A DNA stretch of 64,000 nucleotides from Buttiauxella brennerae ATCC 51605. GTDB taxonomy: Bacteria > Pseudomonadota > Gammaproteobacteria > Enterobacterales > Enterobacteriaceae. Positions within the stretch are counted from its first letter, which is position 1; each line of letters opens with the position of its first letter. The notes under the pieces were generated by a model, which did no database searches, was not told the origin of the DNA, and saw only the letters and a program-made list of their open reading frames with translations. The stretch spans positions 229,469-293,468 of the forward strand of contig NZ_LXER01000040.1 in NCBI RefSeq assembly GCF_001654925.1, in the 5' to 3' direction. This document shows, one piece after another, positions 20,376 through 30,157 of this stretch. Made by a program: the position numbers and the translations under genes.

Positions 20376-21770
20376 TTACCCTGCCGCTAATTTATATCCC
20401 CGCAAACGACTCACGCTCAGCGCAATGGCTAATACCGTTGCGATAACCGCCAGCCACAGGCTGATATGTATGGCGCTGCTCTGCGCATAAATCGTCATCA
20501 TCACACCGACAAACGCGGCCCCCAGACACTGGCCAAATGTGCGCATGATTGCCAGCACGCCTGAGGCGTATCCGCTGTTTTCACGCGATGCATTGGACAG
20601 CATCTCTCTGTTGTTGGGACTCTGGAAGCAGCCAAAACCTATTCCGCAAAGCAAACTACGCAGGCAAATATCCCACGCTTGAGCGTGTTCCGGCAGCATC
20701 GCCAACAGTGCGAGACCAACGGCAAAGATACACAACCCAACGGTTGAGATGATAACTCCCGAATAACGGTCTGCCAGACGCCCGGCGTGAGGGGCCGCGA
20801 GAATTATACCGATGGGCCACGGGGTGAATAGCAGAGCTGAAACCAACGCGCTGTACCCGTAAACGCTCTGGAACAGGAACGGCAAGGCAATGAACGTGAT
20901 GCCCTGGCTGACAAACGAAGCCAGTGAAGTCAGTGCCGCCAGAGAAAACCGCGAAGAGGAAAAGATATTTAGCGGAAGCAATGGCTTAGTCACTCGGCGC
21001 TGAACCCAGACGAATGTAAGGCCGCTGAGAATCGCGATGCTCGCGAAAATCACAGCTGTGGTCAGGTCGTCGTTGCCGGGGTGGGTAAAAGCATCTGCCG
21101 CCATAATCAGCGCGCCTAATGTGACGGCCGATAACAAGGCTCCTGCATAATCGAACGGTTCACGTTTTAACGCCGGGTTATTGGGCACAACACGCAGCGT
21201 AAGTATTACCGCAATAATGCCCAGTGGAACGTTGATTGCAAACAGCCACTGCCAGCTCAACGTGGAAAGAATCGTGCCCCCGAGAATCGGCGCGATGGCA
21301 GTGCTAGTGCCAATCAGCAGCGCGTTCAGGCCAAGTATTCGCCCCAGCAAGCGATTAGGGAAAACTGAGCGCAGGATTGCCGGGCCAATGCTTAATGTTG
21401 CAGCACCACCAATACCCTGCAAAACCCGCATGATAACTAACATATCCAGTGAGGATGAGAGCGCACAGCCCACCGAGGCCAGCGTGAATAAGCTAAGGCC
21501 GAAGGCAAAAATAGTGCGAAACCCGATACGGCTGGAAAGGGCGGCAAATATCGCCAGTGTCATCGCTGCGGATAACAAATAGCCATTGGAAACCCAGACT
21601 GTGGCACCCAGTGAAGCGTCCAGCGAGCGGGCGATTTGTGGCAAGGCAATGTTGATCATCGAGCCATCAAACACCGCCATGGTGGTCATGGTCATGACGG
21701 CGGCCATCGCCAGACCTCGTTCGCGGCCTGGTAACCCTTCATCGCCGGGCTGATCGGTAAATAATGCCAT
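20376..21770 (-). CDS. DHA2-family MFS multidrug efflux transporter
   Basis: A 464-residue inner-membrane transporter of the major facilitator superfamily, drug:H+ antiporter-2 type. About 14 hydrophobic helices are visible. Family motifs include VSNGYLLSAAMTLAIFAALS, MRVLQGIGGAATLSIGPAIL (motif C region) and the 14-helix C-terminal half. It resembles the EmrB/QacA group, but no EmrA-type partner is adjacent. It is divergent from a LysR regulator that probably controls it. The pair is not in this place in E. coli, so it is an accessory insertion between agaR and garD. Confidence 0.85.
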   Translation of the reverse strand: MALFTDQPGDEGLPGRERGLAMAAVMTMTTMAVFDGSMINIALPQIARSLDASLGATVWVSNGYLLSAAMTLAIFAALSSRIGFRTIFAFGLSLFTLASVGCALSSSLDMLVIMRVLQGIGGAATLSIGPAILRSVFPNRLLGRILGLNALLIGTSTAIAPILGGTILSTLSWQWLFAINVPLGIIAVILTLRVVPNNPALKREPFDYAGALLSAVTLGALIMAADAFTHPGNDDLTTAVIFASIAILSGLTFVWVQRRVTKPLLPLNIFSSSRFSLAALTSLASFVSQGITFIALPFLFQSVYGYSALVSALLFTPWPIGIILAAPHAGRLADRYSGVIISTVGLCIFAVGLALLAMLPEHAQAWDICLRSLLCGIGFGCFQSPNNREMLSNASRENSGYASGVLAIMRTFGQCLGAAFVGVMMTIYAQSSAIHISLWLAVIATVLAIALSVSRLRGYKLAAG

Positions 21771-21920
21771 TTTTAAAATTCTCTATCGCGGGGAATGGCA
21801 GAAATATAGACTTGCAGAAGACATGGCGGAAGACGCAGCATTTGCATTGATTACCTGCACCAAACGCCTTATCAAAATGAAGAGTGCGCACTCATGCCCA
21901 AAACACAGGGAATTTGCTGA

Positions 21921-22916
21921 ATGACTGACCCCGATCTGAACTTACTTATCGCCCTTGATGTGCTGCTGGCCGAAGGCAGTGTAGCGGGCGCGGCTCGTCG
22001 TTTAGGGTTAAGTGCTTCGGCGATGAGCCGCACACTAACCCGTTTGCGCACCACTACCGGTGACCCACTGTTAGTTCGCGCCGGGCGTAATATGGTGCTG
22101 ACTCCTTACGCGGAAGAAATCCGCGAGCGCACGCAAAATGCCGTCTTTGAAGCCCGAGCGATACTTCGCCCTTCATCGGATGCTTTTAATCTTGCAACAC
22201 TTGAGCGCAGTTTTACCCTGCGTACTAACGCCGGGTTTATCGAGATATTTGGTGCTACGTTGATTGCTGCGGTAGCCGCTGTCGCGCCTTTAGTCCAACT
22301 GCGCTTTATGCCCAAACCAGAGAAAACAGCAAAGTATCTGCGTGAAGGTTTAATTGATCTTGAGATCGGTGTACTTGGGGAGATGGGCCCAGAAATACGA
22401 TTAACGGCGCTTTATCGGGATAAGTTTGTCGGCGTAGTCAGGAAAGGCCACCCGCTTGAGCAAGAGGAAGATATTACCGCCGCGAAGTATGCTGCATTGG
22501 GGCATGTGGTGGTTTCCCGCCATGAACGAGGAACAGGCCCGGTCGATACGCTACTGGCGGAGCTTAATTTAGAACGCAAGATTGCGACTATGGTTCCGGG
22601 GTTCCCTGCGGCGCTGGCGGTGGCGCAGGCATCTGATTTAGTGGCTTTAATACCATCCACTTTCTTGCTAAACCAGCCGGGGCTGAACGGTAATTCAGGG
22701 GAAGCCAGGCTTTATGTGTTTGAGCTGCCGGTGAAAACCAATGAGATTACAGTGTCGTTGATGTGGCATCCGCGCTCGGAAGCAGACCCGGCGCATCGCT
22801 GGCTACGGCAGTTAGTGTTGAAGGTTTGCCGCGAGAAAGTTCCGGGGTTAGGCAATCATTGCCGTAATAAGAATACCCAAAATAATTCGAGTTGCAGAAA
22901 GGCGGCCAAGCCGTAA
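21921..22916 (+). CDS. LysR-family transcriptional regulator
   Basis: A 331-residue LysR-type regulator. The N-terminal HTH is GSVAGAARRLGLSASAMSRT, followed by the effector-binding domain with FVGVVRKGHPL and VPGFPAALAVAQASDLVALI. It is divergent from the DHA2 pump, the usual layout for LysR control of efflux. The last 14 or so residues (NTQNNSSCRKAAKP) are encoded by a dispersed palindromic repeat that begins at 22873, so the natural end was probably replaced. The ligand is unknown. Confidence 0.88.
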   Translation: MTDPDLNLLIALDVLLAEGSVAGAARRLGLSASAMSRTLTRLRTTTGDPLLVRAGRNMVLTPYAEEIRERTQNAVFEARAILRPSSDAFNLATLERSFTLRTNAGFIEIFGATLIAAVAAVAPLVQLRFMPKPEKTAKYLREGLIDLEIGVLGEMGPEIRLTALYRDKFVGVVRKGHPLEQEEDITAAKYAALGHVVVSRHERGTGPVDTLLAELNLERKIATMVPGFPAALAVAQASDLVALIPSTFLLNQPGLNGNSGEARLYVFELPVKTNEITVSLMWHPRSEADPAHRWLRQLVLKVCREKVPGLGNHCRNKNTQNNSSCRKAAKP

Positions 22917-22997
22917 GACCCCGGGAGCACAGTAAACTATGTGACCGGGGCGCACGGGTGCAGCCAACGCATCTGCAGCTTGAAGTATGATGGGTAT
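22873..22997. repeat. Dispersed palindromic repeat, family A, full copy (ERIC-like layout)
   Basis: A 125-bp element with inverted ends: ATACCCAAAATAATTCGAG on the left and GAAGTATGATGGGTAT on the right. Inside is a second inverted pair around GACCCCGGGAGCA and GACCGGGGCGCAC. Related copies lie at 29220-29246 (one end) and 36836-36900 (short version). It overlaps the LysR 3' end and reaches the garD stop codon. Confidence 0.85.
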
Positions 22998-24568
22998 CAG
23001 GTCACTGGCGCCGGGTTGAAAACGGCGAGCGCATTATGCAATCCCCACTGATCCGAGAACGTTTTTTTACGGCCACTCGCCACATCAAGAATAAATTTGA
23101 ACAACTCCCAGCCAACATCCTCAATGGTCGCTTCGCCCGTGGCGATCGTGCCCGCGTTGATATCCATTAAGTCATACCAGCGGTTTGCCAGTGCGGTACG
23201 CGTGGCCATTTTAATCACCGGAACTGCCAGCAAACCGTAAGGTGTGCCGCGACCGGTCGTGAACACTTGCACCGTAATACCTGATGCCACTTGTTGTGTG
23301 CCGCAGACGAAGTCACTGGCAGGCGTTGCCGCGAAAATCAGGCCGCGTTTGGTTGGGCGCTGCCCTGGGGAAAGCACTTCCACAATCGCGCTTTGACCCG
23401 ATTTGGCAATGGAACCAAGTGCTTTTTCCACTACGTTTGCCAGGCCGCCTTTTTTGTTACCCGGTGATGGGTTGGCGCTGCGATCGGTTTTACCCATATC
23501 AAGATACTTATCGTACCAATCCATCTCTTCGAGCAGGCGCTTGCCCACTTCTTCGTTGATGGCACGTGGGGTGAGCAGGTGAATGGCATCGCGCACTTCG
23601 GTCACTTCAGAGAACATGACGGTTGCACCACAGCGCACCAGCAGGTCAGAGGCATAACCGACCGCCGGGTTAGCCGTGACGCCTGAGAACGCATCGCTGC
23701 CGCCACATTGCATACCAACAACCAGGTCAGATGCCGGGCAAGTTTCGCGTTGGCGCTGATTCAGTTTGACCAGATGGCGCTCAGCGACGTTAAGAATGTC
23801 ATCGACCATCGATTTAAAACCGACGTGGTGTTCATCTTGCAGACGCACGATGCTGGCATCGCCAACATTAATCGGCTGCACGTCATCGGTGCCTTCCAGC
23901 AGGCGCTCTGGCTGCAATTTTTCGCAACCCAAGCCCACCACCATAATCTCGCCGCCAAAGTTTGGGTTCAGGGAAATATTATGGATGGTGCGAATAGGGA
24001 TGACTGCGGCAGGGGCGTTGATCGCCACGCCACAACCGTAAAGGTGATTCAGGCCCACAACACCGTCGACATTCGGGTAGCGCGGCAGCAAATCACGTTC
24101 AATAATTTTGATGACATAATCCACCACCCCGGCAACGCAATGCACGCTGGTGGTGATGCCCAGCAGGTTCTTGGTGCCGACGCTGCCGTCCGCATTGCGG
24201 TAGCCTTCGAAGGTATAACCTTCCAGTGGTGGTAATGGCTCGGGTACTTTTGTGGCTAATGGCAAAGTATGGAGCGGCGGCGCTTTTGGTAATTCCACTA
24301 ATGATTCGTCAATCCAGCTACCGCGTGGAATATCACGCACCGCATAGCCAATCACTTCACCATAACGAACAATTTCGCCATGCGCCGGGATATCAACCAG
24401 TGCAGCTTTATGCCCTTGTGGGATATGTTCGATAAGTTCTAATCCATCCGGAAAACGGGTTCCCGCTTTCAGCCCATTATCATTAACAATAATAGCGACA
24501 TTATCTGTCTCATGAACTTTTATATAAAAAGAACCAGGGGGTTGTTGTTTAATTTCAATATTCGACAT
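22997..24568 (-). CDS. garD: Galactarate dehydratase
   Basis: A 523-residue UxaA/GarD-family dehydratase. An N-terminal SAF-like domain (about 1-100) is followed by the catalytic domain with [66 protein letters not shown] and [21 protein letters not shown] segments (here [10 protein letters not shown]). The iron/manganese-dependent enzyme turns galactarate into 5-keto-4-deoxy-D-glucarate, the substrate of GarL. It is divergent from garPLRK as in E. coli. The stop codon is formed at the end of a family A repeat. Confidence 0.97.
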   Translation of the reverse strand: MSNIEIKQQPPGSFYIKVHETDNVAIIVNDNGLKAGTRFPDGLELIEHIPQGHKAALVDIPAHGEIVRYGEVIGYAVRDIPRGSWIDESLVELPKAPPLHTLPLATKVPEPLPPLEGYTFEGYRNADGSVGTKNLLGITTSVHCVAGVVDYVIKIIERDLLPRYPNVDGVVGLNHLYGCGVAINAPAAVIPIRTIHNISLNPNFGGEIMVVGLGCEKLQPERLLEGTDDVQPINVGDASIVRLQDEHHVGFKSMVDDILNVAERHLVKLNQRQRETCPASDLVVGMQCGGSDAFSGVTANPAVGYASDLLVRCGATVMFSEVTEVRDAIHLLTPRAINEEVGKRLLEEMDWYDKYLDMGKTDRSANPSPGNKKGGLANVVEKALGSIAKSGQSAIVEVLSPGQRPTKRGLIFAATPASDFVCGTQQVASGITVQVFTTGRGTPYGLLAVPVIKMATRTALANRWYDLMDINAGTIATGEATIEDVGWELFKFILDVASGRKKTFSDQWGLHNALAVFNPAPVT

Positions 24569-24944
24569 TGCCGCTATTCTCCAGAATTTTTTCTAATCGT
24601 GACTTCTCACAAGCTAAATAAAGAATGTCAGGCCACGAGAAATAAAAATGTGACCAAGATCACTTAATATTATGAGGCTATGTACGCAAGTCAGGGCAAT
24701 CAATAAAATTGTGCAATACGCCCCACAAACATGTGCATAAGTTTAACTATTTGGCATTTTAAATGCTATAAATTGTGCGGATGCCTAATGCCCGTTTGTT
24801 CTGTGCTGGCTATACTGTGTTGCGAATGACAAACACCAGGTTAATTTCAGAGAGCGGTATTATCCCCAAAATATATTCGTGAAATATCGCTTCGTATAAA
24901 TAAAAAATCCTTGAATTAAGTACCCGCAACAGAGGATGTAGAAA
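24569..24944. promoter_or_regulatory. garD/garP divergent promoter region with CRP-like site
   Basis: A 376-base gene-free, AT-rich control region. A CRP-like site TGTGACCAAGATCACT lies at 24649-24664, 81 bases before garD. In relatives both flanking units are activated by CdaR in response to D-glycerate/galactarate. I could not identify CdaR sites with certainty. No other gene is visible here. Confidence 0.65.
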
Positions 24945-26276
24945 ATGATTTTGGATACGGCAGTTGAGTCTAAAAAAGGTAAGAATACGCGATACTTAAT
25001 ATTATTAATTATCTTTATTGTGACGACGATAAACTACGCAGATCGCGCCACACTTTCTATTGCGGGTACTGAAGTTGCTAAAGAATTACAGCTCAGTGCA
25101 ATCTCAATGGGCTATATTTTCTCAGCATTTGGTTGGGCTTACCTGCTGATGCAAATCCCTGGCGGCTGGTTACTTGACCGCTACGGCTCGAAAAAAGTTT
25201 ACACCTACAGTCTGTTCTTCTGGTCACTGTTTACGTTCATGCAAGGCTTTGTGGATATGGTGCCGCTGGCATATGCGGGTATCTCCATGTTCATCATGCG
25301 CTTTATGCTCGGCTTCTCTGAAGCGCCTTCGTTCCCGGCTAACGCCCGTATTGTTGCGGCCTGGTTCCCGACAAAAGAACGCGGCACTGCTTCTGCGATT
25401 TTCAACTCCGCGCAGTATTTCTCGCTGGCACTGTTCTCACCATTACTCGGCTGGCTGACCTTCGCATGGGGTTGGGAGCATGTGTTTACCGTGATGGGCG
25501 GTATCGGTTTTGTGCTGACCTTCCTGTGGGTGAAGTTTATCCACAACCCGACTGACCACCCTCGTATGTCTAAAGAGGAACTGGATTACATCACCAAAGG
25601 TGGCGCAGTGGTCGATATGGACCACAAAAAACCAGGTGCGGTGGTTCAGGGGCCAAAACTGCATTACATCAAGCAATTGCTGACTAACCGCATGATGCTG
25701 GGTGTGTTCTTTGGTCAGTACTTTATTAACACCATTACCTGGTTCTTCCTGACCTGGTTCCCGATTTACCTGGTGCAAGATAAAGGCATGTCGATTCTGA
25801 AAGTGGGTATGGTCGCTTCAATCCCGGCGCTGTGTGGCTTCGCTGGTGGTGTGTTGGGCGGCGTCTTCTCCGATTCGTTAATCAAACGCGGTTACTCGCT
25901 GACCGTTGCTCGTAAGATACCGATTGTTCTCGGAATGCTGCTGGCTTCAACCATCATTCTTTGTAACTACACCGAGAGCACTGCTCTGGTGATCACCCTG
26001 ATGGCATTCGCATTCTTCGGTAAAGGTTTTGGTGCGCTGGGCTGGCCGGTTATTGCCGACACGGCACCAAAAGAGATGGTTGGCCTGTGCGGTGCGGTGT
26101 TCAACGTGTTTGGTAACGTGGCTTCTATCGTGACTCCACTGGTGATTGGTTACCTGGTTTCTGAACTTCACTCCTTCAATGCGGCGCTGATCTTCGTTGG
26201 CTGTTCGGCGCTGATGGCAATGGTTTGTTATCTGTTCGTGGTTGGCGATATTAAACGTATGGAATTGCAGAAGTAA
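24945..26276 (+). CDS. garP: Galactarate/glucarate/glycerate transporter GarP
   Basis: A 443-residue MFS transporter of the anion:cation symporter family with 12 predicted helices. Typical signs are INYADRATLSIAGTEVAKEL at the first helix, GGWLLDRYGSKKV in loop 2-3, and GFSEAPSFPANARIVAAWFP. It brings D-galactarate, D-glucarate and D-glycerate across the inner membrane with protons. It leads the garPLRK operon, with garL 37 bases downstream. Confidence 0.96.
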   Translation: MILDTAVESKKGKNTRYLILLIIFIVTTINYADRATLSIAGTEVAKELQLSAISMGYIFSAFGWAYLLMQIPGGWLLDRYGSKKVYTYSLFFWSLFTFMQGFVDMVPLAYAGISMFIMRFMLGFSEAPSFPANARIVAAWFPTKERGTASAIFNSAQYFSLALFSPLLGWLTFAWGWEHVFTVMGGIGFVLTFLWVKFIHNPTDHPRMSKEELDYITKGGAVVDMDHKKPGAVVQGPKLHYIKQLLTNRMMLGVFFGQYFINTITWFFLTWFPIYLVQDKGMSILKVGMVASIPALCGFAGGVLGGVFSDSLIKRGYSLTVARKIPIVLGMLLASTIILCNYTESTALVITLMAFAFFGKGFGALGWPVIADTAPKEMVGLCGAVFNVFGNVASIVTPLVIGYLVSELHSFNAALIFVGCSALMAMVCYLFVVGDIKRMELQK

Positions 26277-26313
26277 TTCTCTCAACAGATAACTGAATAA
26301 ATAAGGGCAACAG

Positions 26314-27084
26314 ATGAATACCAACGTTTTCCCAAATAAATTCAAAGCAGCACTGGCAGCAAATCAGACTCAAATTGGTTGCTGGTCCGCACTGGCAAAC
26401 CCTATCAGCACAGAAGTGCTGGGTCTGGCAGGTTTCGACTGGATTGTGCTCGATGGCGAACATGCGCCAAATGACATCACGACGTTTATCCCGCAGTTGA
26501 TGGCACTTAAAGGCAGCGAAAGTGCTGCGGTGGTTCGCGCTCCAACTAACGACCCGGTGATCATCAAGCGTCTGCTGGATATCGGCTTCTATAACTTCCT
26601 GATCCCATTTGTGGAAACGCAGGAAGAGGCGGTTCTGGCGGTGTCTTCAACTCGCTATCCACCTGAAGGTATTCGTGGTGTGTCCGTTTCACACCGCGCC
26701 AATATGTTCGGCACCGTGCCTGATTACTTCGCGCAATCTAACAAGAACATCTCAATACTCGTGCAAATCGAAAGCCAGCAGGGTGTTGATAACGTTGATG
26801 CGATTGCCGCGACTGACGGCGTGGACGGTATTTTTGTCGGGCCAAGTGATTTGGCGGCGGCATTAGGCCATTTGGGTAACGCTTCCCACCCGGACGTTCA
26901 GCATTGCATTCAACACATCTTTGCCCGTGCCAAAGCGCACGGTAAACCAGCCGGTATTCTGGCACCGGCTGAAGCCGATGCGCGCCGTTATATGGAATGG
27001 GGTGCGACCTTTGTCGCCGTCGGTAGCGACTTAGGTTGCTTCCGCGCGGCAACACAGAAACTGGCTGATTCTTTTAAAAAATAA
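26314..27084 (+). CDS. garL: 5-keto-4-deoxy-D-glucarate aldolase
   Basis: A 256-residue class II HpcH/HpaI aldolase. Diagnostic segments are [49 protein letters not shown] (metal-binding glutamate) and [19 protein letters not shown]. It splits 5-keto-4-deoxy-D-glucarate into pyruvate and tartronate semialdehyde, which GarR then reduces. Length equals E. coli GarL. Confidence 0.97.
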   Translation: MNTNVFPNKFKAALAANQTQIGCWSALANPISTEVLGLAGFDWIVLDGEHAPNDITTFIPQLMALKGSESAAVVRAPTNDPVIIKRLLDIGFYNFLIPFVETQEEAVLAVSSTRYPPEGIRGVSVSHRANMFGTVPDYFAQSNKNISILVQIESQQGVDNVDAIAATDGVDGIFVGPSDLAAALGHLGNASHPDVQHCIQHIFARAKAHGKPAGILAPAEADARRYMEWGATFVAVGSDLGCFRAATQKLADSFKK

Positions 27085-27111
27085 CCACCATTTAAAGAGA
27101 GAGACTGAATT

Positions 27112-28002
27112 ATGACACTGAAAGTTGGGTTTATTGGCCTGGGCATCATGGGCAAACCAATGAGTAAAAACCTCATCAAAGCCGGTTATTCCCTGGTGGT
27201 TGCCGACCGTAATGCAGAGGTGATTGCTGAAGTTATCGCGGCGGGTGCAGAAACTGCAGCGACGCCAAAAGAAATTGCTGAGCAGTGTGATGTGATCATC
27301 ACCATGCTGCCGAACTCCCCGCACGTTAAAGAAGTCGCGCTGGGTAAAAACGGCATTATCGAAGGTGCAAAACCGGGCACCGTCGTTATCGACATGAGTT
27401 CTATCGCACCACTGGCAAGCCGTGAAATCAGCGAAGCGCTGAAAGCGAAAGGCATCGATATGCTGGATGCGCCAGTGAGTGGTGGCGAGCCAAAAGCTAT
27501 CGAAGGCACGCTGTCTGTCATGGTTGGCGGTGATAAAGCGATTTTCGACAAGTATTACGACCTGCTGAAAGCGATGGCGGGTTCTGTGGTCCATACCGGT
27601 GATATCGGTGCGGGTAACGTGACCAAACTGGCAAATCAGGTGATTGTGGCGCTGAACATTGCTGCGATGTCCGAAGCGCTGGTGCTGGCAACGAAAGCGG
27701 GCGTGAACCCGGAATTAGTCTTCCAGGCGATTCGTGGCGGCCTTGCGGGCAGCACCGTTCTGGAAGCGAAAGCGCCGATGGTCCTGGATCGCAACTTCAA
27801 GCCTGGTTTCCGTATTGATCTGCACATTAAGGATCTGGCGAACGCGCTGGATACGTCACACGGTGTCGGCGCGCAATTGCCGCTGACGGCTGCGGTGATG
27901 GAGATGATGCAAGCGCTGCGCGCAGATGGCCACGGTAATGACGACCACAGTGCAATCGCGTGCTACTACGAAAAACTGGCGAAAGTAGAAGTCAGCAAAT
28001 AA
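27112..28002 (+). CDS. garR: 2-hydroxy-3-oxopropionate (tartronate semialdehyde) reductase
   Basis: A 296-residue beta-hydroxyacid dehydrogenase. The N-terminal Rossmann motif is GFIGLGIMGKPMSKNL, the substrate loop is DAPVSGGEPKAIEGTLSVM, and the catalytic lysine lies in GAGNVTKLANQ. It reduces tartronate semialdehyde to D-glycerate with NAD(P)H. It sits between garL and garK, preceded by a GAGAGAG ribosome site. Confidence 0.97.
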   Translation: MTLKVGFIGLGIMGKPMSKNLIKAGYSLVVADRNAEVIAEVIAAGAETAATPKEIAEQCDVIITMLPNSPHVKEVALGKNGIIEGAKPGTVVIDMSSIAPLASREISEALKAKGIDMLDAPVSGGEPKAIEGTLSVMVGGDKAIFDKYYDLLKAMAGSVVHTGDIGAGNVTKLANQVIVALNIAAMSEALVLATKAGVNPELVFQAIRGGLAGSTVLEAKAPMVLDRNFKPGFRIDLHIKDLANALDTSHGVGAQLPLTAAVMEMMQALRADGHGNDDHSAIACYYEKLAKVEVSK

Positions 28003-28009
28003 AAGAGAT

Positions 28010-28027
28010 GGGCATCCCCGGATGCCC
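28010..28027 (+). terminator. Intercistronic hairpin between garR and garK
   Basis: An eight-base perfect stem GGGCATCC / GGATGCCC with a two-base loop, followed by GATTTTCTCGGCACTTTTTT. It looks like a partial terminator or a processing/stability element that lowers garK relative to garPLR. Confidence 0.6.
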
Positions 28028-28061
28028 GATTTTCTCGGCACTTTTTTGGCATGGACACATT

Positions 28062-29207
28062 ATGAAAATCGTAATCGCACCCGACTCTTATAAAGAAAGC
28101 CTCTCAGCGGTTGATGTGGCGCAGGCCATTGAAAAAGGATTTCGCGAAATATTTCCTGATGCGGAATATATATCGGTCCCGGTTGCAGATGGCGGGGAAG
28201 GTACGGTCGATGCCATGATCAGTGCCACGCAGGGCAAGAAAATCACCACAACAGTGACCGGCCCGCTGGGCGAGCCAGTGACGGCGTACTGGGGAATGTC
28301 CGGCGATGGTAAAACTGCGTTTATCGAAATGGCCGAAGCCAGTGGGCTTTCACTGGTGCCAGTCGAGGATCGTAACCCTCTGATCACCACTTCGCATGGT
28401 ACCGGAGAGCTGATTTTACGTGCTCTGGATAACGGTGCGCGCAACATTATTATCGGCATTGGTGGCAGTGCAACGAACGACGGTGGCGCGGGCATGGTTC
28501 AGGCGCTTGGTGCGAGACTGTGCGACGCTGTGGGCAAAGACATTAGCCATGGCGGCGGCAGTTTAATGAGCCTGAATAGCATTGATGTTTCAGGTCTGGA
28601 TAGCCGTCTGGCAGATTGCGTGATTAATGTGGCCTGTGATGTGACCAACCCATTAATTGGCGACAACGGCGCATCGCGTATTTTCGGGCCACAAAAAGGT
28701 GCCGACGAAGCGATGATTGTTGAACTCGATGCTAACCTGGCTCATTTTGCCGATGTGATTAAAAAAGAGTTACACGTCGATGTGAAAAATGCGCCCGGTG
28801 CGGGTGCCGCAGGTGGCATGGGTGCAGCATTAATGGCGTTTCTTGGCGCGGAATTACGTAGTGGTGTAGAAATTGTGACGGAAGCGCTGCACCTTGAAGA
28901 ACATATCCATGATTGCTCACTGGTGGTGACCGGTGAAGGGCGCATGGACAGCCAGAGTATTCGTGGCAAAGTGCCAGTAGGTGTGGCGGCTGTGGCGAAG
29001 AAGTACCGTAAACCGGTGATTGGAATTGCAGGGTCATTGACGACAGATGTGGCAGTCGTCCACCAATATGGCATCGACGCGGTGTTCAGCGTGCTGACCA
29101 GTATTGGTACGCTCGAAGAAGCGTTAAAAAATGCATTCGACAATATTTACCGTGCCTCGCGTAATGTTGCGGCGACGGTGGCGATGGGTATGAACATCAC
29201 TCATTAA
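28062..29207 (+). CDS. garK: Glycerate 2-kinase
   Basis: A 381-residue glycerate kinase of the GarK/GlxK family. It starts at MKIVIAPDSYKESLSA, exactly the family N-terminus; the ORF is open 34 codons further 5' through the intercistronic hairpin, which is not likely translated. Family segments are VPVADGGEGTVDAM, GIGGSATNDGGAGMVQALGA and GPQKGADEAMI. It phosphorylates D-glycerate to 2-phosphoglycerate, feeding lower glycolysis. It ends the gar operon before rnpB. Confidence 0.97.
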   Translation: MKIVIAPDSYKESLSAVDVAQAIEKGFREIFPDAEYISVPVADGGEGTVDAMISATQGKKITTTVTGPLGEPVTAYWGMSGDGKTAFIEMAEASGLSLVPVEDRNPLITTSHGTGELILRALDNGARNIIIGIGGSATNDGGAGMVQALGARLCDAVGKDISHGGGSLMSLNSIDVSGLDSRLADCVINVACDVTNPLIGDNGASRIFGPQKGADEAMIVELDANLAHFADVIKKELHVDVKNAPGAGAAGGMGAALMAFLGAELRSGVEIVTEALHLEEHIHDCSLVVTGEGRMDSQSIRGKVPVGVAAVAKKYRKPVIGIAGSLTTDVAVVHQYGIDAVFSVLTSIGTLEEALKNAFDNIYRASRNVAATVAMGMNITH

Positions 29208-29219
29208 TAAACTCTGAAT

Positions 29220-29246
29220 ATACCCTAAATAATTCGAGTTGCAGGT
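29220..29246. repeat. Dispersed repeat, family A, single end
   Basis: TATACCCTAAATAATTCGAG followed by TTGCAGG matches the left end of the element at 22873-22997. It lies just upstream of the rnpB -35 box. Confidence 0.7.
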
Positions 29247-29250
29247 AGAG

Positions 29251-29279
29251 GTGACAGCGGCGGTGAAACCCTCTATACT
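29251..29279 (+). promoter_or_regulatory. rnpB sigma-70 promoter
   Basis: -35 GTGACA at 29251-29256, a 17-base spacer and -10 TATACT at 29274-29279, placed seven bases before the RNase P RNA start at 29287. Confidence 0.8.
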
Positions 29280-29286
29280 TCGCGCC

Positions 29287-29665
<379 letters not shown>

Positions 29666-29673
29666 ATTCAGGA

Positions 29674-29711
29674 ACGCCCCGCACAGTGTAAATTGTGCGG
29701 GGCGTTTTGTT
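29674..29711 (+). terminator. rnpB terminator
   Basis: Twelve-base perfect stem ACGCCCCGCACA / TGTGCGGGGCGT with an eight-base loop, followed by TTTTGTTTT. Confidence 0.95.
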
Positions 29712-29720
29712 TTATACAAC

Positions 29721-29753
29721 TCTCTCCCTGGGGGAGAGGGTTGGGGTGAGGGC
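29721..29753. repeat. Dispersed palindromic repeat, family B, half copy
   Basis: TCTCTCCCTGGGGGAGAGGG followed by TTGGGGTGAGGGC is the right half of the family B element. Confidence 0.75.
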
Positions 29754-29802
29754 AAACAATTACTATAATCGACACCCAATCTCAGCCGGACTCCACACCG
29801 AC

Positions 29803-29916
29803 ATGATCAAATCCATCTTCATCGACAACTACCGCTCGGTGCGCAAACTCTTCATCGATCTGGGAAGGCCGAACGTGGTTTTTGGTCCGAATGGCTGCGG
29901 GAAGTCGAACATCTAA
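29803..29916 (+). pseudogene. 5' fragment of an AAA/SMC-type ATPase gene
   Basis: A 37-codon frame begins MIKSIFIDNYRSVRKLFIDL and ends directly after a perfect Walker A, GPNGCGKSNI, at a TAA. Full proteins of this kind (RecF/SMC-like AAA_21 ATPases) continue for 300 or more residues, and no continuation is found downstream before yhaL. It is read as a truncated relic in the gap where E. coli carries cyu/tdc genes. Confidence 0.75.
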
Positions 29917-29945
29917 AAGCGATTCATTTAATCCACGGCGGAGTG

Positions 29946-30125
29946 TCAGAGAGTGGCTTCTTCTTCGGCCAGGCGCACACCAGCTTCGCTGACAATCGCT
30001 TCCAGCTCGGTCAGCATTTCATCGTAACTCAGTTCAGTTTCAAGGGACGTTGCCACAACAGTGGTTGCAACGGCCGCAGGAACGGTTTTTTTATCGTGTC
30101 GTTTCGCTGTTGATTTCTTACTCAC
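29946..30125 (-). CDS. yhaL: Small conserved protein YhaL
   Basis: A 59-residue protein, shorter than most ORF cut-offs. It starts at GTG (30125) with AGGAG six bases upstream: (M)SKKSTAKRHDKK, and ends YDEMLTELEAIVSEAGVRL plus AEEEATL. This matches E. coli YhaL (MSKK..., YEEMLSELEAIV...) in order and length. Its position directly after yhaK is also conserved. The first part is Lys/Ala/Val-rich and the second is acidic and helical. Function is unknown. Confidence 0.88.
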   Translation of the reverse strand: MSKKSTAKRHDKKTVPAAVATTVVATSLETELSYDEMLTELEAIVSEAGVRLAEEEATL

Positions 30126-30157
30126 ACATCACTCCTGTATTACGCAATCTGCACTGG

